This document shows positions 15,226 to 22,355 of a stretch of DNA of 30,502 nucleotides, piece after piece (the first letter of the stretch is position 1; the number at the start of each line of letters is the position of its first letter). The stretch covers positions 1-30,502 of the forward strand of contig DASUZB010000331.1 of NCBI GenBank assembly GCA_036377075.1, given 5' to 3'. Both the position numbers and the translations under genes were made by a program. The stretch is from DASUZB01 sp036377075 (GTDB lineage Bacteria > Actinomycetota > CALGFH01). Below the pieces are notes generated by a model. It made no database searches, was not told the origin of the DNA, and was given only the letters and a program-made list of their open reading frames with translations.

Positions 15226-17558
15226 TGGGTGACCGGGTCGAAGCCGGAGTTGGGGCGGTTGCCGGCGGAGCTGGGGCGCTGCGCCCCGGTGACCTCGAGC
15301 AGGGCGAGCGGGCCGTCCGTCATCACCAGGCGGAAGGCACCCGAGCCGACCAGCCGGTCCACCACCTCCTGCCACTGCCCGGGCGCGAACACCCTGGGCT
15401 CGTCGACCACCACCACCTGGCGGGTGCCGGTGATGCGCAGGACGATGAGGGCGTCGGGCTCGACCACGCCGCGGTTGAGGCCGGCCAGCCGGTCCATGCG
15501 GTCCTCGAGCCAGCGGGCGGGCGTCTGGTTGTAGGCGTTCAGGGTGCGCCTGCGGCTCTGGGCGGCCAGGTAGGTGGTGGCGGAGTTCCAGGTGACGGTC
15601 GGCTTCAGGGCGGGGAGGCCGAGCACCGGCCCGGCGTCGTCGCCGGCCTTGCGCAGGGCGGACACCACCTTGTTGTGGGACAGGTCGGGCTGCAGGCGGT
15701 TGTCCGAGACCCGGTAGTCGGCCAGCAGCAGCAGCGTGACCAGGACGAGCGTGGCGGCGGCGACCCGGTGCGGCCGGGTCAGGCTGCTCCGGTCCCACCA
15801 GGCCAGCAGCGACCACAGCCGGGGCCAGCGCCCCGCCAGCGCCTCGGCGCCGCGCCGCGCCGCCGGGCGCGGCGGCGGCGCGACCTCGACCTCCGCCGCC
15901 GGTGCCGCCGTCACCACCTGCCGCAGCCACGCCGGTTGCTCCTGCTCGCGCCCGGCGGCCTCGTCGCCGTGCTCCCCGTCCGAGGCCGCGCCGGCGTCGT
16001 CCGGTTCGCCCGCGGCCCCCGCCTCGCCTGGCGGCCCGTCCTCGCCGGCCGGGGGCCGCCCGCGTGCCTCCTCGCCGACCGCCACGGTGGCGGCCGGGCG
16101 GCTGGCACGTGCCGCGGCGGGCACGGCCGCCGCCCCGTCCTCGGCGGGACCGCCGGCTGCCCCGTCGCCGGTGCCGCCGGCCGCCATGCCGTCCCCCGCG
16201 AGCCCGGCCCCGGCGGCGGCCGGGTTGGCCGGCGCGGTCGCCCTGGCGAGCTCCATGCGCTCCAGCCAGCGCCGGCCCAGCTCCTCGACGGCGGTCGCCG
16301 CGAGCAGCACGAGCACCAGCGCGGTGACCACCATGAGCCGCTCGGGGACCCGCTGCATCGACAGGAACGGCAGGTGGTCGAAGAGGAAGCGGTAGAGCTT
16401 GATCGGGCCGAGGTCCGCCCGCGGGCCGTAGGTGAGCATCAGCAGCGGAACGGCGAGGACGGCGTACCCCAGCGTGGCGGGCCGGCGCCTCGCCACCGCC
16501 AGCGCCAGCCCGGCCGCGGCGAGCAGGGCGAGCCCGGCGCCGACGTACACGAGCCCTTCCCCCTGGGTGCCGAAGCTCTTGCGGACCAGCGCGAGCAGCG
16601 ACGCCGGCGCGTACAGGACCACCTGCTCGTAGTCGCCGTTCTCGCCGGAGACGGCACCGTGGAAGGCGTAGCGGAAGGAGAGCACCGCGTAGCACGCCCC
16701 GGCGGCCACCGCCGCCACCGCCACCACCGCCGGCCGCACCGGCAGCGGGCGCCGCGCCGACCGCGCCGACCACAGCGCCCACAGCGCCACGAAGACGAGC
16801 AGGCCGGTGACGTACAGGGCGAGGTGGTACTCGCCGCTCAGCGCCACCGTCAGCACCACCGCGACCAGGCCGGCGGCAGGCGCCCACCAGCTCCGCCCGG
16901 CGCGGTGGCGCTCGACCATGACGTCGAAGGCCCACAGCACCGCCGGGAAGGCCCACCACAGCACCGCGTTGAAGTGGCTGGTGAGCTGGAACATGCGGTG
17001 CGGCATGCAGGCGTAGGCCAGCGCCCCGGCGGCGGCCACCAGCGGCCAGCGCAGCTGCCGCCGCAGCCAGCCGAACGCCGCCAGGGCGGTGGCCACCGAG
17101 GCGAGCAGCAGGGTGACGTTGTACGCCGGGACCAGCCCGATCAGCGGCCACAGCAGCGCCACCACCGGGGTCCACGGCAGGTCGAGGGAGGTGGTGCGCA
17201 GCGACGCCAGGCCGACCACGCCCTCGCGCAGGTCCAGGTAGGGGTTGCGCAGCTCGCGCACGTTGTCGATGACCACCGACTGGATGAACACGTTCTGCAT
17301 GTGGTCGCCGCTGGCCATCGCGCCCGGGCGGGAGACGAAGTTGGGCTGGTCGCGGACCGCCTGGTTGCCCTTCATGGTCCAGAAGTGGTCGGGGTGCAGC
17401 ACCAGCGGCCAGGTGAACGCGACCCAGGCGAGCAGCGCGGCCACCGCCACCCCGAACCACCAGCGTGACCGGTGGGCCTCGCGCCCGCGGACCGCGACGG
17501 CGGCAACGCCGGCCGTGGGGGCCTCCGTCCCCGCCTGCGGTGCCGCCGTGGTGCTCAA
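15219..17558 (-). CDS. Large multipass membrane protein, GT-C/YfhO-like, probable glycan assembly enzyme
   Basis: A 779-residue membrane protein with about 12 hydrophobic segments. The first helix is followed by an external loop with SGDHMQN, where an acidic residue sits as in many GT-C glycosyltransferases that use polyprenyl-phosphate sugars. Helices continue to about residue 430. Then comes a roughly 140-residue loop (about 437-575) that is extremely Ala/Gly/Pro-rich with acidic patches. One more helix (AAATLVLVTLLLLADYRVS) leads to an extracytoplasmic C-terminal domain of about 170 residues. The start is TTG 17558, overlapping the stop of the GT2 gene (TTGA), a coupled arrangement also implying a joint role: the GT2 would make polyprenyl-P-sugar and this protein transfer it. 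Exact activity is unproved. Confidence 0.75.
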   Translation of the reverse strand: MSTTAAPQAGTEAPTAGVAAVAVRGREAHRSRWWFGVAVAALLAWVAFTWPLVLHPDHFWTMKGNQAVRDQPNFVSRPGAMASGDHMQNVFIQSVVIDNVRELRNPYLDLREGVVGLASLRTTSLDLPWTPVVALLWPLIGLVPAYNVTLLLASVATALAAFGWLRRQLRWPLVAAAGALAYACMPHRMFQLTSHFNAVLWWAFPAVLWAFDVMVERHRAGRSWWAPAAGLVAVVLTVALSGEYHLALYVTGLLVFVALWALWSARSARRPLPVRPAVVAVAAVAAGACYAVLSFRYAFHGAVSGENGDYEQVVLYAPASLLALVRKSFGTQGEGLVYVGAGLALLAAAGLALAVARRRPATLGYAVLAVPLLMLTYGPRADLGPIKLYRFLFDHLPFLSMQRVPERLMVVTALVLVLLAATAVEELGRRWLERMELARATAPANPAAAGAGLAGDGMAAGGTGDGAAGGPAEDGAAAVPAAARASRPAATVAVGEEARGRPPAGEDGPPGEAGAAGEPDDAGAASDGEHGDEAAGREQEQPAWLRQVVTAAPAAEVEVAPPPRPAARRGAEALAGRWPRLWSLLAWWDRSSLTRPHRVAAATLVLVTLLLLADYRVSDNRLQPDLSHNKVVSALRKAGDDAGPVLGLPALKPTVTWNSATTYLAAQSRRRTLNAYNQTPARWLEDRMDRLAGLNRGVVEPDALIVLRITGTRQVVVVDEPRVFAPGQWQEVVDRLVGSGAFRLVMTDGPLALLEVTGAQRPSSAGNRPNSGFDPVTQV

Positions 17559-18508
17559 CGCCGGTCCGCGTCACTGAGCCGGCGCTCGAGGCGCTCGACC
17601 CGCTCGGAGACGTTCACCACCAGCTCGGCGAGGAAGCCGACCAGGATCACCAGCAGCCCGGCGAGCAGGGCGATGCCGGCGACCAGCATGAGCGGGCGGT
17701 ACTGCGTGTGGGTGGAGAGGAACGACCAGATCAGGTAGCCCCACAGCAGCGTGCCGAAGGCGACCATGCCCAGGCCGACCGCGCCGAAGAAGATGATCGG
17801 CTTGCGCTGGAAGGTGAGCAGGAACTTGAGGGTGACGACGTCGATGAAGGAGACCGGCAGGCGCGAGAAGCCGAACTTGGAGCGGCCGCTGCGCCTGGAC
17901 TGGTAGGGGACCTTCACCTCGCCGATGCGGAAGCCCTCGTTCTGGGCCATCACCAGGATGTAGCGGTGCCAGGAGGAGCGCAGCGCGAGCGCGTCGGTGA
18001 CCTCCCGGCGGAACGCCTTGATCCAGTTCAGGTCGTGGACGTCCAGGCCGAACAGGGCGCGGCAGACGACGTTGGCCAGCTTGGAGGCGAAGCGCTTGCC
18101 GTCCCGCCGGCCCTGGCGCCAGCCGGCGACCACGTCGTAGCCCTGGTCGAGCTTGTCGAGCAGCAGGGGGATGTCGACCTGGGGGTCGGACTCGAGGTCG
18201 GCGGGGAGGAAGACGATGACCTCGCCCTTGGCCTCGCGGAAGCCGCGGTTGAGCGCCTCGGTCAGCCCCAGGTTGCGGCGCTGCCGCACCAGGCGGACGC
18301 GCGGCTCGGCGTCGGCGGCGGCCAGCACCCGGCCCGCGGTCGCGTCGGTGGAGCCGTCGTCGACGTAGACCAGCTCCCACGCCCGGCCGATCTGGGCGAA
18401 CGCCTTGGCCGTGCGCTCCACGAAGACGGCGACCGTGGTCTCCTCGTTGTGCGCCGGTACGACCACGCTCACCAGGTCGCCGGCCACACCCGCCTGCTCG
18501 TTGCCCAC
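17555..18508 (-). CDS. Family 2 glycosyltransferase, polyprenyl-phosphate type with two C-terminal helices
   Basis: A 317-residue GT-A fold enzyme. The nucleotide-binding start is VSVVVPAHNEE, with YVDDGSTDAT and RNLGLTEALNRGF, followed by FLPADLESDP in the place of the usual donor-metal motif. After the catalytic domain (about 230 residues) two membrane helices (IIFFGAVGLGMVAFGTLLWG and LMLVAGIALLAGLLVILVGF) anchor it, the architecture of dolichyl/undecaprenyl-phosphate mannosyl- or glucosyltransferases (DPM1/GtrB-like). A short coiled C-terminus follows. GTG 18508 has GGAG about 7 nt upstream. Overlap with the membrane-protein gene suggests the two form a unit in which this enzyme supplies a lipid-linked sugar. 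Confidence 0.88.
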   Translation of the reverse strand: MGNEQAGVAGDLVSVVVPAHNEETTVAVFVERTAKAFAQIGRAWELVYVDDGSTDATAGRVLAAADAEPRVRLVRQRRNLGLTEALNRGFREAKGEVIVFLPADLESDPQVDIPLLLDKLDQGYDVVAGWRQGRRDGKRFASKLANVVCRALFGLDVHDLNWIKAFRREVTDALALRSSWHRYILVMAQNEGFRIGEVKVPYQSRRSGRSKFGFSRLPVSFIDVVTLKFLLTFQRKPIIFFGAVGLGMVAFGTLLWGYLIWSFLSTHTQYRPLMLVAGIALLAGLLVILVGFLAELVVNVSERVERLERRLSDADRR

Positions 18509-18547
18509 GCCTGCTCCGGTCCTTCGCTCGCCACCGTCACTGCGCTG

Positions 18548-18575
18548 CTTCTATCCTGCTCCGCTCGGCCGCCAA
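18548..18575 (-). promoter_or_regulatory. Weak candidate promoter for the GT2 gene
   Basis: On the - strand TTGGCG (complement of 18570-18575) and TAGAAG (complement of 18548-18553) are 16 bp apart and lie about 40 bp before the GTG. The -10 lacks the final T, so this is a weak call. Confidence 0.22.
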
Positions 18576-18609
18576 CCTGGCGGCGCCCGACGGGAGGTCC
18601 ATTGTTGCA

Positions 18610-18636
18610 GGCCGGGAGCTGCGGAGCGCAGCGGCC
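18610..18636 (-). terminator. Possible hairpin terminator after the aminotransferase gene
   Basis: GCTGCG (18618-18623) and CGCAGC (18627-18632) form a perfect stem around a 3-base loop. Flanking GGCC/GGCC adds four pairs with a 4-base bulge. It lies about 50 bp beyond the aminotransferase stop in the direction of transcription. No T-tract follows. Confidence 0.3.
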
Positions 18637-18684
18637 ACCCTGCCGGTCTGCCCGCAGGCCTCGCGCGCTCCAGGCATGCGCTGC

Positions 18685-19821
18685 TCACCCTGACTCCGCG
18701 AAGAAGGCCCGCACGGCCGCGACGACCCGGTCCTGGGCGGCCTCGTCCAGCTCGGGGTAGAGCGGCAGCGACAGGCACTCCGCCGCCCAGGCCTCGGTGA
18801 CCGGCAGGTCGCCGCGCGCGTGGCCGAGGTGGCGCCAGGCCGGTTGCAGGTGCAGCGGTAGGGGGAAGTGCACGCCGGCCTCGATCCCGGCCGCGTCCAG
18901 GTGGGCGAGCAGGGCGTCGCGCTCGCCGCTGCGCACCACGTAGAGGTGCCAGGCGCTGGTGCGGCCGTCGGGCCGGGGCGGCAGCACCAGGTCGCCGACG
19001 CCGGCGAGTGCCTGGTGGTAGCGGGCGGCCAGGCGCGCCCTGGTCGCGTTGGCGGCCTCCAGGTCCGCCAGCCGCACCCGCAGGACGGCGGCCTGCAGGG
19101 CGTCGAGGCGCTCCCCGAAGCCCTCCTCGGCGTACTCGTACTTGGTGACGCGGCCGTGGTTGCGCAGCCGCGCCACCCGGTCGGCGAGGGCGTCGTCGTC
19201 GGTGGTGGCCGCGCCGGCGTCGCCGAAGGCGCCGAGGTTCTTGGCGGGGAAGAAGCTGAAGGCGGCGATCCGGCCGAGCGTCCCCGCACGCCGCGGTGGC
19301 GTGCGCGGCGCCAGCACGGCGCTGGCCCCGTGGGCCTGGGCGGCGTCCTCCAGCACCGGCACGCCCGCCTCGCGGGCCAGCGCCCCGATGGCCGCCATGT
19401 CCACCGGCAGGCCGTAGAGGTGGACCGGCATCACCGCCGCCGCGCCGTCGAGCGCGCCCCCCAGCGCCTTCGGGTCCATGCCGCCGGTGGCCTCGTCGAC
19501 GTCGACGAAGCGGGGCCGGGCGCCGGCGTGGCCGATCGCCTCGGCGCTGGCGGCGAAGGTGTGGGCCACGGTCACCACCTCGTCCCCCGGCCCCACCCCG
19601 AGGGCACGCAGGGCCAGGTGGAGCGCTGCGGTGCCGGAGGCGACCCCGACCGCGCGGCGGGCGCCGCAGAAGGCCGCGAACTCGGCCTCGAACGCGGCCA
19701 CCTCGGGTCCCAGGATGAAGCGGCCCTGCTCGACCACCCTGGCCACGGCCGCGTCCAGCTCGGTGCGCAGGCGTGCGTGCGCCGCGCGCAGGTCGACCAG
19801 GGGGATGCGCTGCTCGGTCAG
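18685..19821 (-). CDS. DegT/DnrJ/EryC1/StrS sugar aminotransferase, apparent CTG start
   Basis: A 378-residue PLP enzyme that aminates a keto-sugar nucleotide. PLP contacts are visible: ASGTAALHLAL, EDAAQAHGA (Asp159) and SFFPAKNLGAFGDAGA with the Schiff-base Lys194. The lysine motif and the C-terminal VHFPLPLHLQPAWRHLG and LPVTEAWAAECLSLPLYPEL resemble C-3 sugar aminotransferases (FdtB, QdtB, DesV types) more than C-4 ones such as perosamine synthase. The first ATG/GTG/TTG codon downstream of the in-frame stop is GTG 19746, but the family N-terminus IPLVDLRAAHARLRTELDAA is encoded upstream of it. CTG 19821 is 5 nt after GAGGAAGGGA and gives a normal-length protein. It is divergent from the ACP operon, whose acyltransferase would be expected to act on its product. 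Confidence 0.9.
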   Translation of the reverse strand: MTEQRIPLVDLRAAHARLRTELDAAVARVVEQGRFILGPEVAAFEAEFAAFCGARRAVGVASGTAALHLALRALGVGPGDEVVTVAHTFAASAEAIGHAGARPRFVDVDEATGGMDPKALGGALDGAAAVMPVHLYGLPVDMAAIGALAREAGVPVLEDAAQAHGASAVLAPRTPPRRAGTLGRIAAFSFFPAKNLGAFGDAGAATTDDDALADRVARLRNHGRVTKYEYAEEGFGERLDALQAAVLRVRLADLEAANATRARLAARYHQALAGVGDLVLPPRPDGRTSAWHLYVVRSGERDALLAHLDAAGIEAGVHFPLPLHLQPAWRHLGHARGDLPVTEAWAAECLSLPLYPELDEAAQDRVVAAVRAFFAESG

Positions 19822-19826
19822 GGAGA

Positions 19827-19836
19827 TCCCTTCCTC
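19827..19836 (-). promoter_or_regulatory. Ribosome binding site that decides the CTG start of the aminotransferase
   Basis: GAGGAAGGGA on the - strand ends 5 nt before CTG 19821. There is no ATG, GTG or TTG in frame between the upstream stop codon and residue 26 of the family-conserved sequence. No comparable site precedes the internal GTG at 19746. Confidence 0.6.
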
Positions 19837-19973
19837 GACGCTCGGGGCCTGTCGTAGGCATGGTAACGGCCATCCCCAGCGCGGTCTGTCCTAGATGACA
19901 AGTTCGAGACGTTGTGGCATGGTGCTCGGCCGTGCGCCGCACGATCGCCAGCGGGATGCCGCAAGGGGGGAGC

Positions 19974-20270
19974 ATGGAACGGGAGGCGCTGGTCGCGCTG
20001 ATCGCCGAGCGCCTGGCGGAGCTCGGCCCGCCTGGCCTGGCCCAGGGGAGCAAGGTCACCGAGGAGACCTCACTGCTCGGCGAGGAGGGGCTGCTCGACT
20101 CGCTCGGGCTGGTCAACCTGCTGGTCGACGTCGAGCAGGCGCTCGAGGACGAGACCGGCGCGGCGCTCACCATCGGCGACGACCGCGCCGTCTCGGCCAG
20201 GCACAGCCCCTTCCGCACCGTCGGCACCCTCGCCGACTACGCGCTCGACCTGCTAGACGCGCATGCCTGA
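19974..20270 (+). CDS. Stand-alone acyl carrier protein
   Basis: A 98-residue carrier protein. The phosphopantetheine site is Ser43 in LLDSLGLVNLLVDVE, preceded by the usual ETSLLGEEG loop; the acidic helix LVDVEQALEDETG follows and the C-terminal helix is TLADYALDLL. It is a little longer than fatty-acid ACP. ATG 19974 follows AGGGGGGAG directly; an in-frame ATG at 19914 is rejected for lack of a site and an unlikely Cys/Trp-rich lead. It opens a four-gene operon (ACP, SDR, AMP-ligase, acyltransferase), so it is probably a dedicated carrier for a small acyl group used on a sugar amine rather than the housekeeping ACP. No phosphopantetheinyl transferase is in the window. Confidence 0.92.
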   Translation: MEREALVALIAERLAELGPPGLAQGSKVTEETSLLGEEGLLDSLGLVNLLVDVEQALEDETGAALTIGDDRAVSARHSPFRTVGTLADYALDLLDAHA

Positions 20271-20305
20271 AGCGCGCGAGGCCCGAATGCCTGAAGCGGG
20301 CGAGG
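20263..20305 (+). repeat. Duplicated translation start region of the SDR gene
   Basis: ATGCCTGAAGCGCGCGAGG (20263-20281) and ATGCCTGAAGCGGGCGAGG (20287-20305) differ at one base and are 24 bp apart, so the repeat stays in frame and gives MPEARE followed by MPEAGE. This looks like a recent tandem duplication that left two start codons. Confidence 0.85.
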
Positions 20306-20994
20306 AGGTGGTGCTGGTCACCGGGGCGCGCCGCGGCATCGGGCGCTACCTGGCGGAGCGCTTCGCGGCGCGCGGCGCGCGGGTGGTCGGCTGCAGCCGG
20401 CAGCCGGCCGGCTGGCGGGCGGCGGGCTACGAGCACCACATCGCCGACGTCTCCGACGAACGCGACGTGAAGGGGCTGCTGCGCACCGTGGCCAGGCGCC
20501 ACGGGCGGCTCGACGTGGTGGTCAACAACGCCGGCGTGGCGGCGATGAACGCCGCCCTGCTGACCCCGACGGCGACGGCCGACCGCATCATGGCGGTCAA
20601 CTTCCGCGGCACCGCGCTGGTCTGCCGGGAGGCGGCCAAGCTGATGATGCGCCGCCGCTACGGCCGCATCGTCAACCTCGGCACCGTGGCGGTGCCGCTG
20701 CGGCTGGAGGGGGAGGCGTTCTACGCCGCCTCCAAGAGCGCGGTGGTCACCTTCAGCCAGGTGCTGGCGCGCGAGCTCGGCCCGCTCGGCATCACCGTCA
20801 ACGTGGTCGGCCCCGGCCCGGTCGACACCGACCTGCTCCGCGGCGTCCCCAGCGACCGCGTCGACCGCCTCGTCCAGGGCCAGGCCGTCAAGCGCCGCGG
20901 CACCTTCGCCGACGTCGCCAACGTGGTCGAGTTCTTCACCCGGCCGGAGAGTGGCCTGGTCACCGGCCAGGTCGTCTACCTCGGAGGGGCCTGA
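20263..20994 (+). CDS. SDR-family reductase, FabG-like, acting in the ACP operon
   Basis: A 243-residue classical SDR. It has TGARRGIG (residues 20-27), ADVSD, VVVNNAGVA, Asn113, and the catalytic pair Tyr154 and Lys158 in YAASK. The catalytic Ser position (13 before Tyr) is Thr141, an uncommon but workable replacement. The C-terminal VNVVGPGPVDTDLLRG and SGLVTGQVVYLGG are FabG-like, so reduction of a 3-oxoacyl group on the neighbouring ACP, to a 3-hydroxyacyl, is a good guess. ATG 20263 overlaps the ACP stop by 8 nt. A second in-frame ATG at 20287 lies in an almost exact repeat of the first start region and has a better ribosome site (GAGG), so real translation may begin there. Confidence 0.9.
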   Translation: MPEAREARMPEAGEEVVLVTGARRGIGRYLAERFAARGARVVGCSRQPAGWRAAGYEHHIADVSDERDVKGLLRTVARRHGRLDVVVNNAGVAAMNAALLTPTATADRIMAVNFRGTALVCREAAKLMMRRRYGRIVNLGTVAVPLRLEGEAFYAASKSAVVTFSQVLARELGPLGITVNVVGPGPVDTDLLRGVPSDRVDRLVQGQAVKRRGTFADVANVVEFFTRPESGLVTGQVVYLGGA

Positions 20995-22355
20995 TGGGGG
21001 CGCTCGACTGGCTGCGGGCGCGGATGGTCGTGACCGCCGGGACCGAGGCGATGGTCTGGCGCGGCGCCGGTTACCGCTACGCCGACCTGCTCGCCCTCTG
21101 GGACGAGGCGGGGCGGGCGCTGGACGCCTACGGCGTCGGGGCCGGTCGGGTCGTCTCGCTCGAGGCCGACTACGCCCCCCACGCCGTGGCCATGCTGCTC
21201 GCCCTGGTCGACCGCGCCGCCGTCGTGGTGCCCCTGACCGGCGCGGTGCGCGGCGAGCGCGCCGGGTTCCTGCAGGTCGCCGAGGTCGGCGAGCGCGTGC
21301 TCGCCAGCCAGGAGGAGGAGTGGATGGTCCTTCCCGGACCGGCGCCGGGCGGGCCGTGCCATGAGCTGGCCCGCGCGCTGGTCGCCCGCGGCCATCCCGG
21401 GCTGGTGCTGTTCTCCTCCGGCTCCACCGGCGTGGCCAAGGCCGCACTCCACGACCTGGCGGTGCTGCTCGAGAAGTTCCAGGCCACCCGCGCCGGCGCC
21501 GGCCAGCGGACGCTCGCCTTCCTGCTGCTCGACCACATCGGCGGGCTCAACACGCTGTTCCACGTGCTGGCCAGCGGCGGCACGGTGGTCTCGGTGGGCG
21601 AGCGCGACCCGGACACGGTCTGCGAGGCCGTCGCGCGGCACCGGGTCGAGCTGCTGCCGACCTCCCCGACGTTCCTGAACCTGCTGCTCATGTCGGAGGC
21701 CTACGCCCGCCACGACCTGTCGTCGCTGCGGCGGGTCACCTACGGCACCGAGGTGATGCCGCGCAGCACCCTGCTGCGCCTCGGCGAGGTCCTGCCCGGG
21801 GTCGCCCTGACCCAGACCTACGGCCTCAGCGAGGTCGGCATCCTGCGCGCCAAGTCGCGCGACTCCTCCTCGCTCTGGGTCAGGGTCGGCGGCGAGGGCT
21901 TCGAGACCAAGGTGGTCGACGGCACCCTGCGGATCCGGGCGCGCTCGGCCATGCTCGGCTACCTCAACCACCCGAGCCCGTTCGACGCCGACGGCTGGCT
22001 GGACACCGGCGACCTGGTCGAGACGGACGGGGGATGGCTGCGCTTCCTCGGCCGCCGCTCCGAGGTGGTCAACGTCGGCGGGCTCAAGGTGTACCCGGCC
22101 GAGGTGGAGAGCGTCCTGCTCGACATGGACGGCGTCCGCGACGCGGTGGTGCGGGGCGAGCCCAGCCCGATCACCGGGCAGGTGGTGGTCGCACGGGTGA
22201 CGCTCGACCAGCCGGAGGAGGCGGCCGCCTTCAAGCGGCGCATGCGCGCCTTCTGCGGCGGGCGCCTCGCCCCCTTCAAGGTCCCGGTCAAGGTCGAGTT
22301 CGCCGCCGGCGAGCAGCACAGCGCCCGCTACAAGCGCGTCAGGAAGGCACCGTGA
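20994..22355 (+). CDS. AMP-forming acyl-CoA/acyl-ACP ligase (ANL superfamily)
   Basis: A 453-residue adenylating enzyme that activates a carboxylic acid with ATP and transfers it to a thiol. Core motifs are LFSSGSTGVAKAAL (about 139-152), TQTYGLSEVG (about 274-283), GWLDTGDL (about 333-340), LGRRSEVVNVGGLKVYPAEV, and a C-terminal lysine region (SARYKRVRK, about 443-451). It is shorter than usual (about 500-550), with a compact N-terminal domain. It begins at ATG 20994, overlapping the SDR stop by one base (TGATG). Being encoded directly with an ACP, it more likely loads the ACP than CoA, as acyl-ACP synthetases do; the acid itself is not predictable. Confidence 0.9.
   Translation: MGALDWLRARMVVTAGTEAMVWRGAGYRYADLLALWDEAGRALDAYGVGAGRVVSLEADYAPHAVAMLLALVDRAAVVVPLTGAVRGERAGFLQVAEVGERVLASQEEEWMVLPGPAPGGPCHELARALVARGHPGLVLFSSGSTGVAKAALHDLAVLLEKFQATRAGAGQRTLAFLLLDHIGGLNTLFHVLASGGTVVSVGERDPDTVCEAVARHRVELLPTSPTFLNLLLMSEAYARHDLSSLRRVTYGTEVMPRSTLLRLGEVLPGVALTQTYGLSEVGILRAKSRDSSSLWVRVGGEGFETKVVDGTLRIRARSAMLGYLNHPSPFDADGWLDTGDLVETDGGWLRFLGRRSEVVNVGGLKVYPAEVESVLLDMDGVRDAVVRGEPSPITGQVVVARVTLDQPEEAAAFKRRMRAFCGGRLAPFKVPVKVEFAAGEQHSARYKRVRKAP

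Noticed and set aside
14986..17574. An 862-codon open frame on the - strand, and a 761-codon frame on + (15183-17468), over the large membrane protein
   Set aside because: Both give Gly/Ala/Arg- or Val/Gln-rich sequences without domains, typical of shadow frames in very GC-rich DNA. The frame ending at 15219 has membrane helices and a coupled start.
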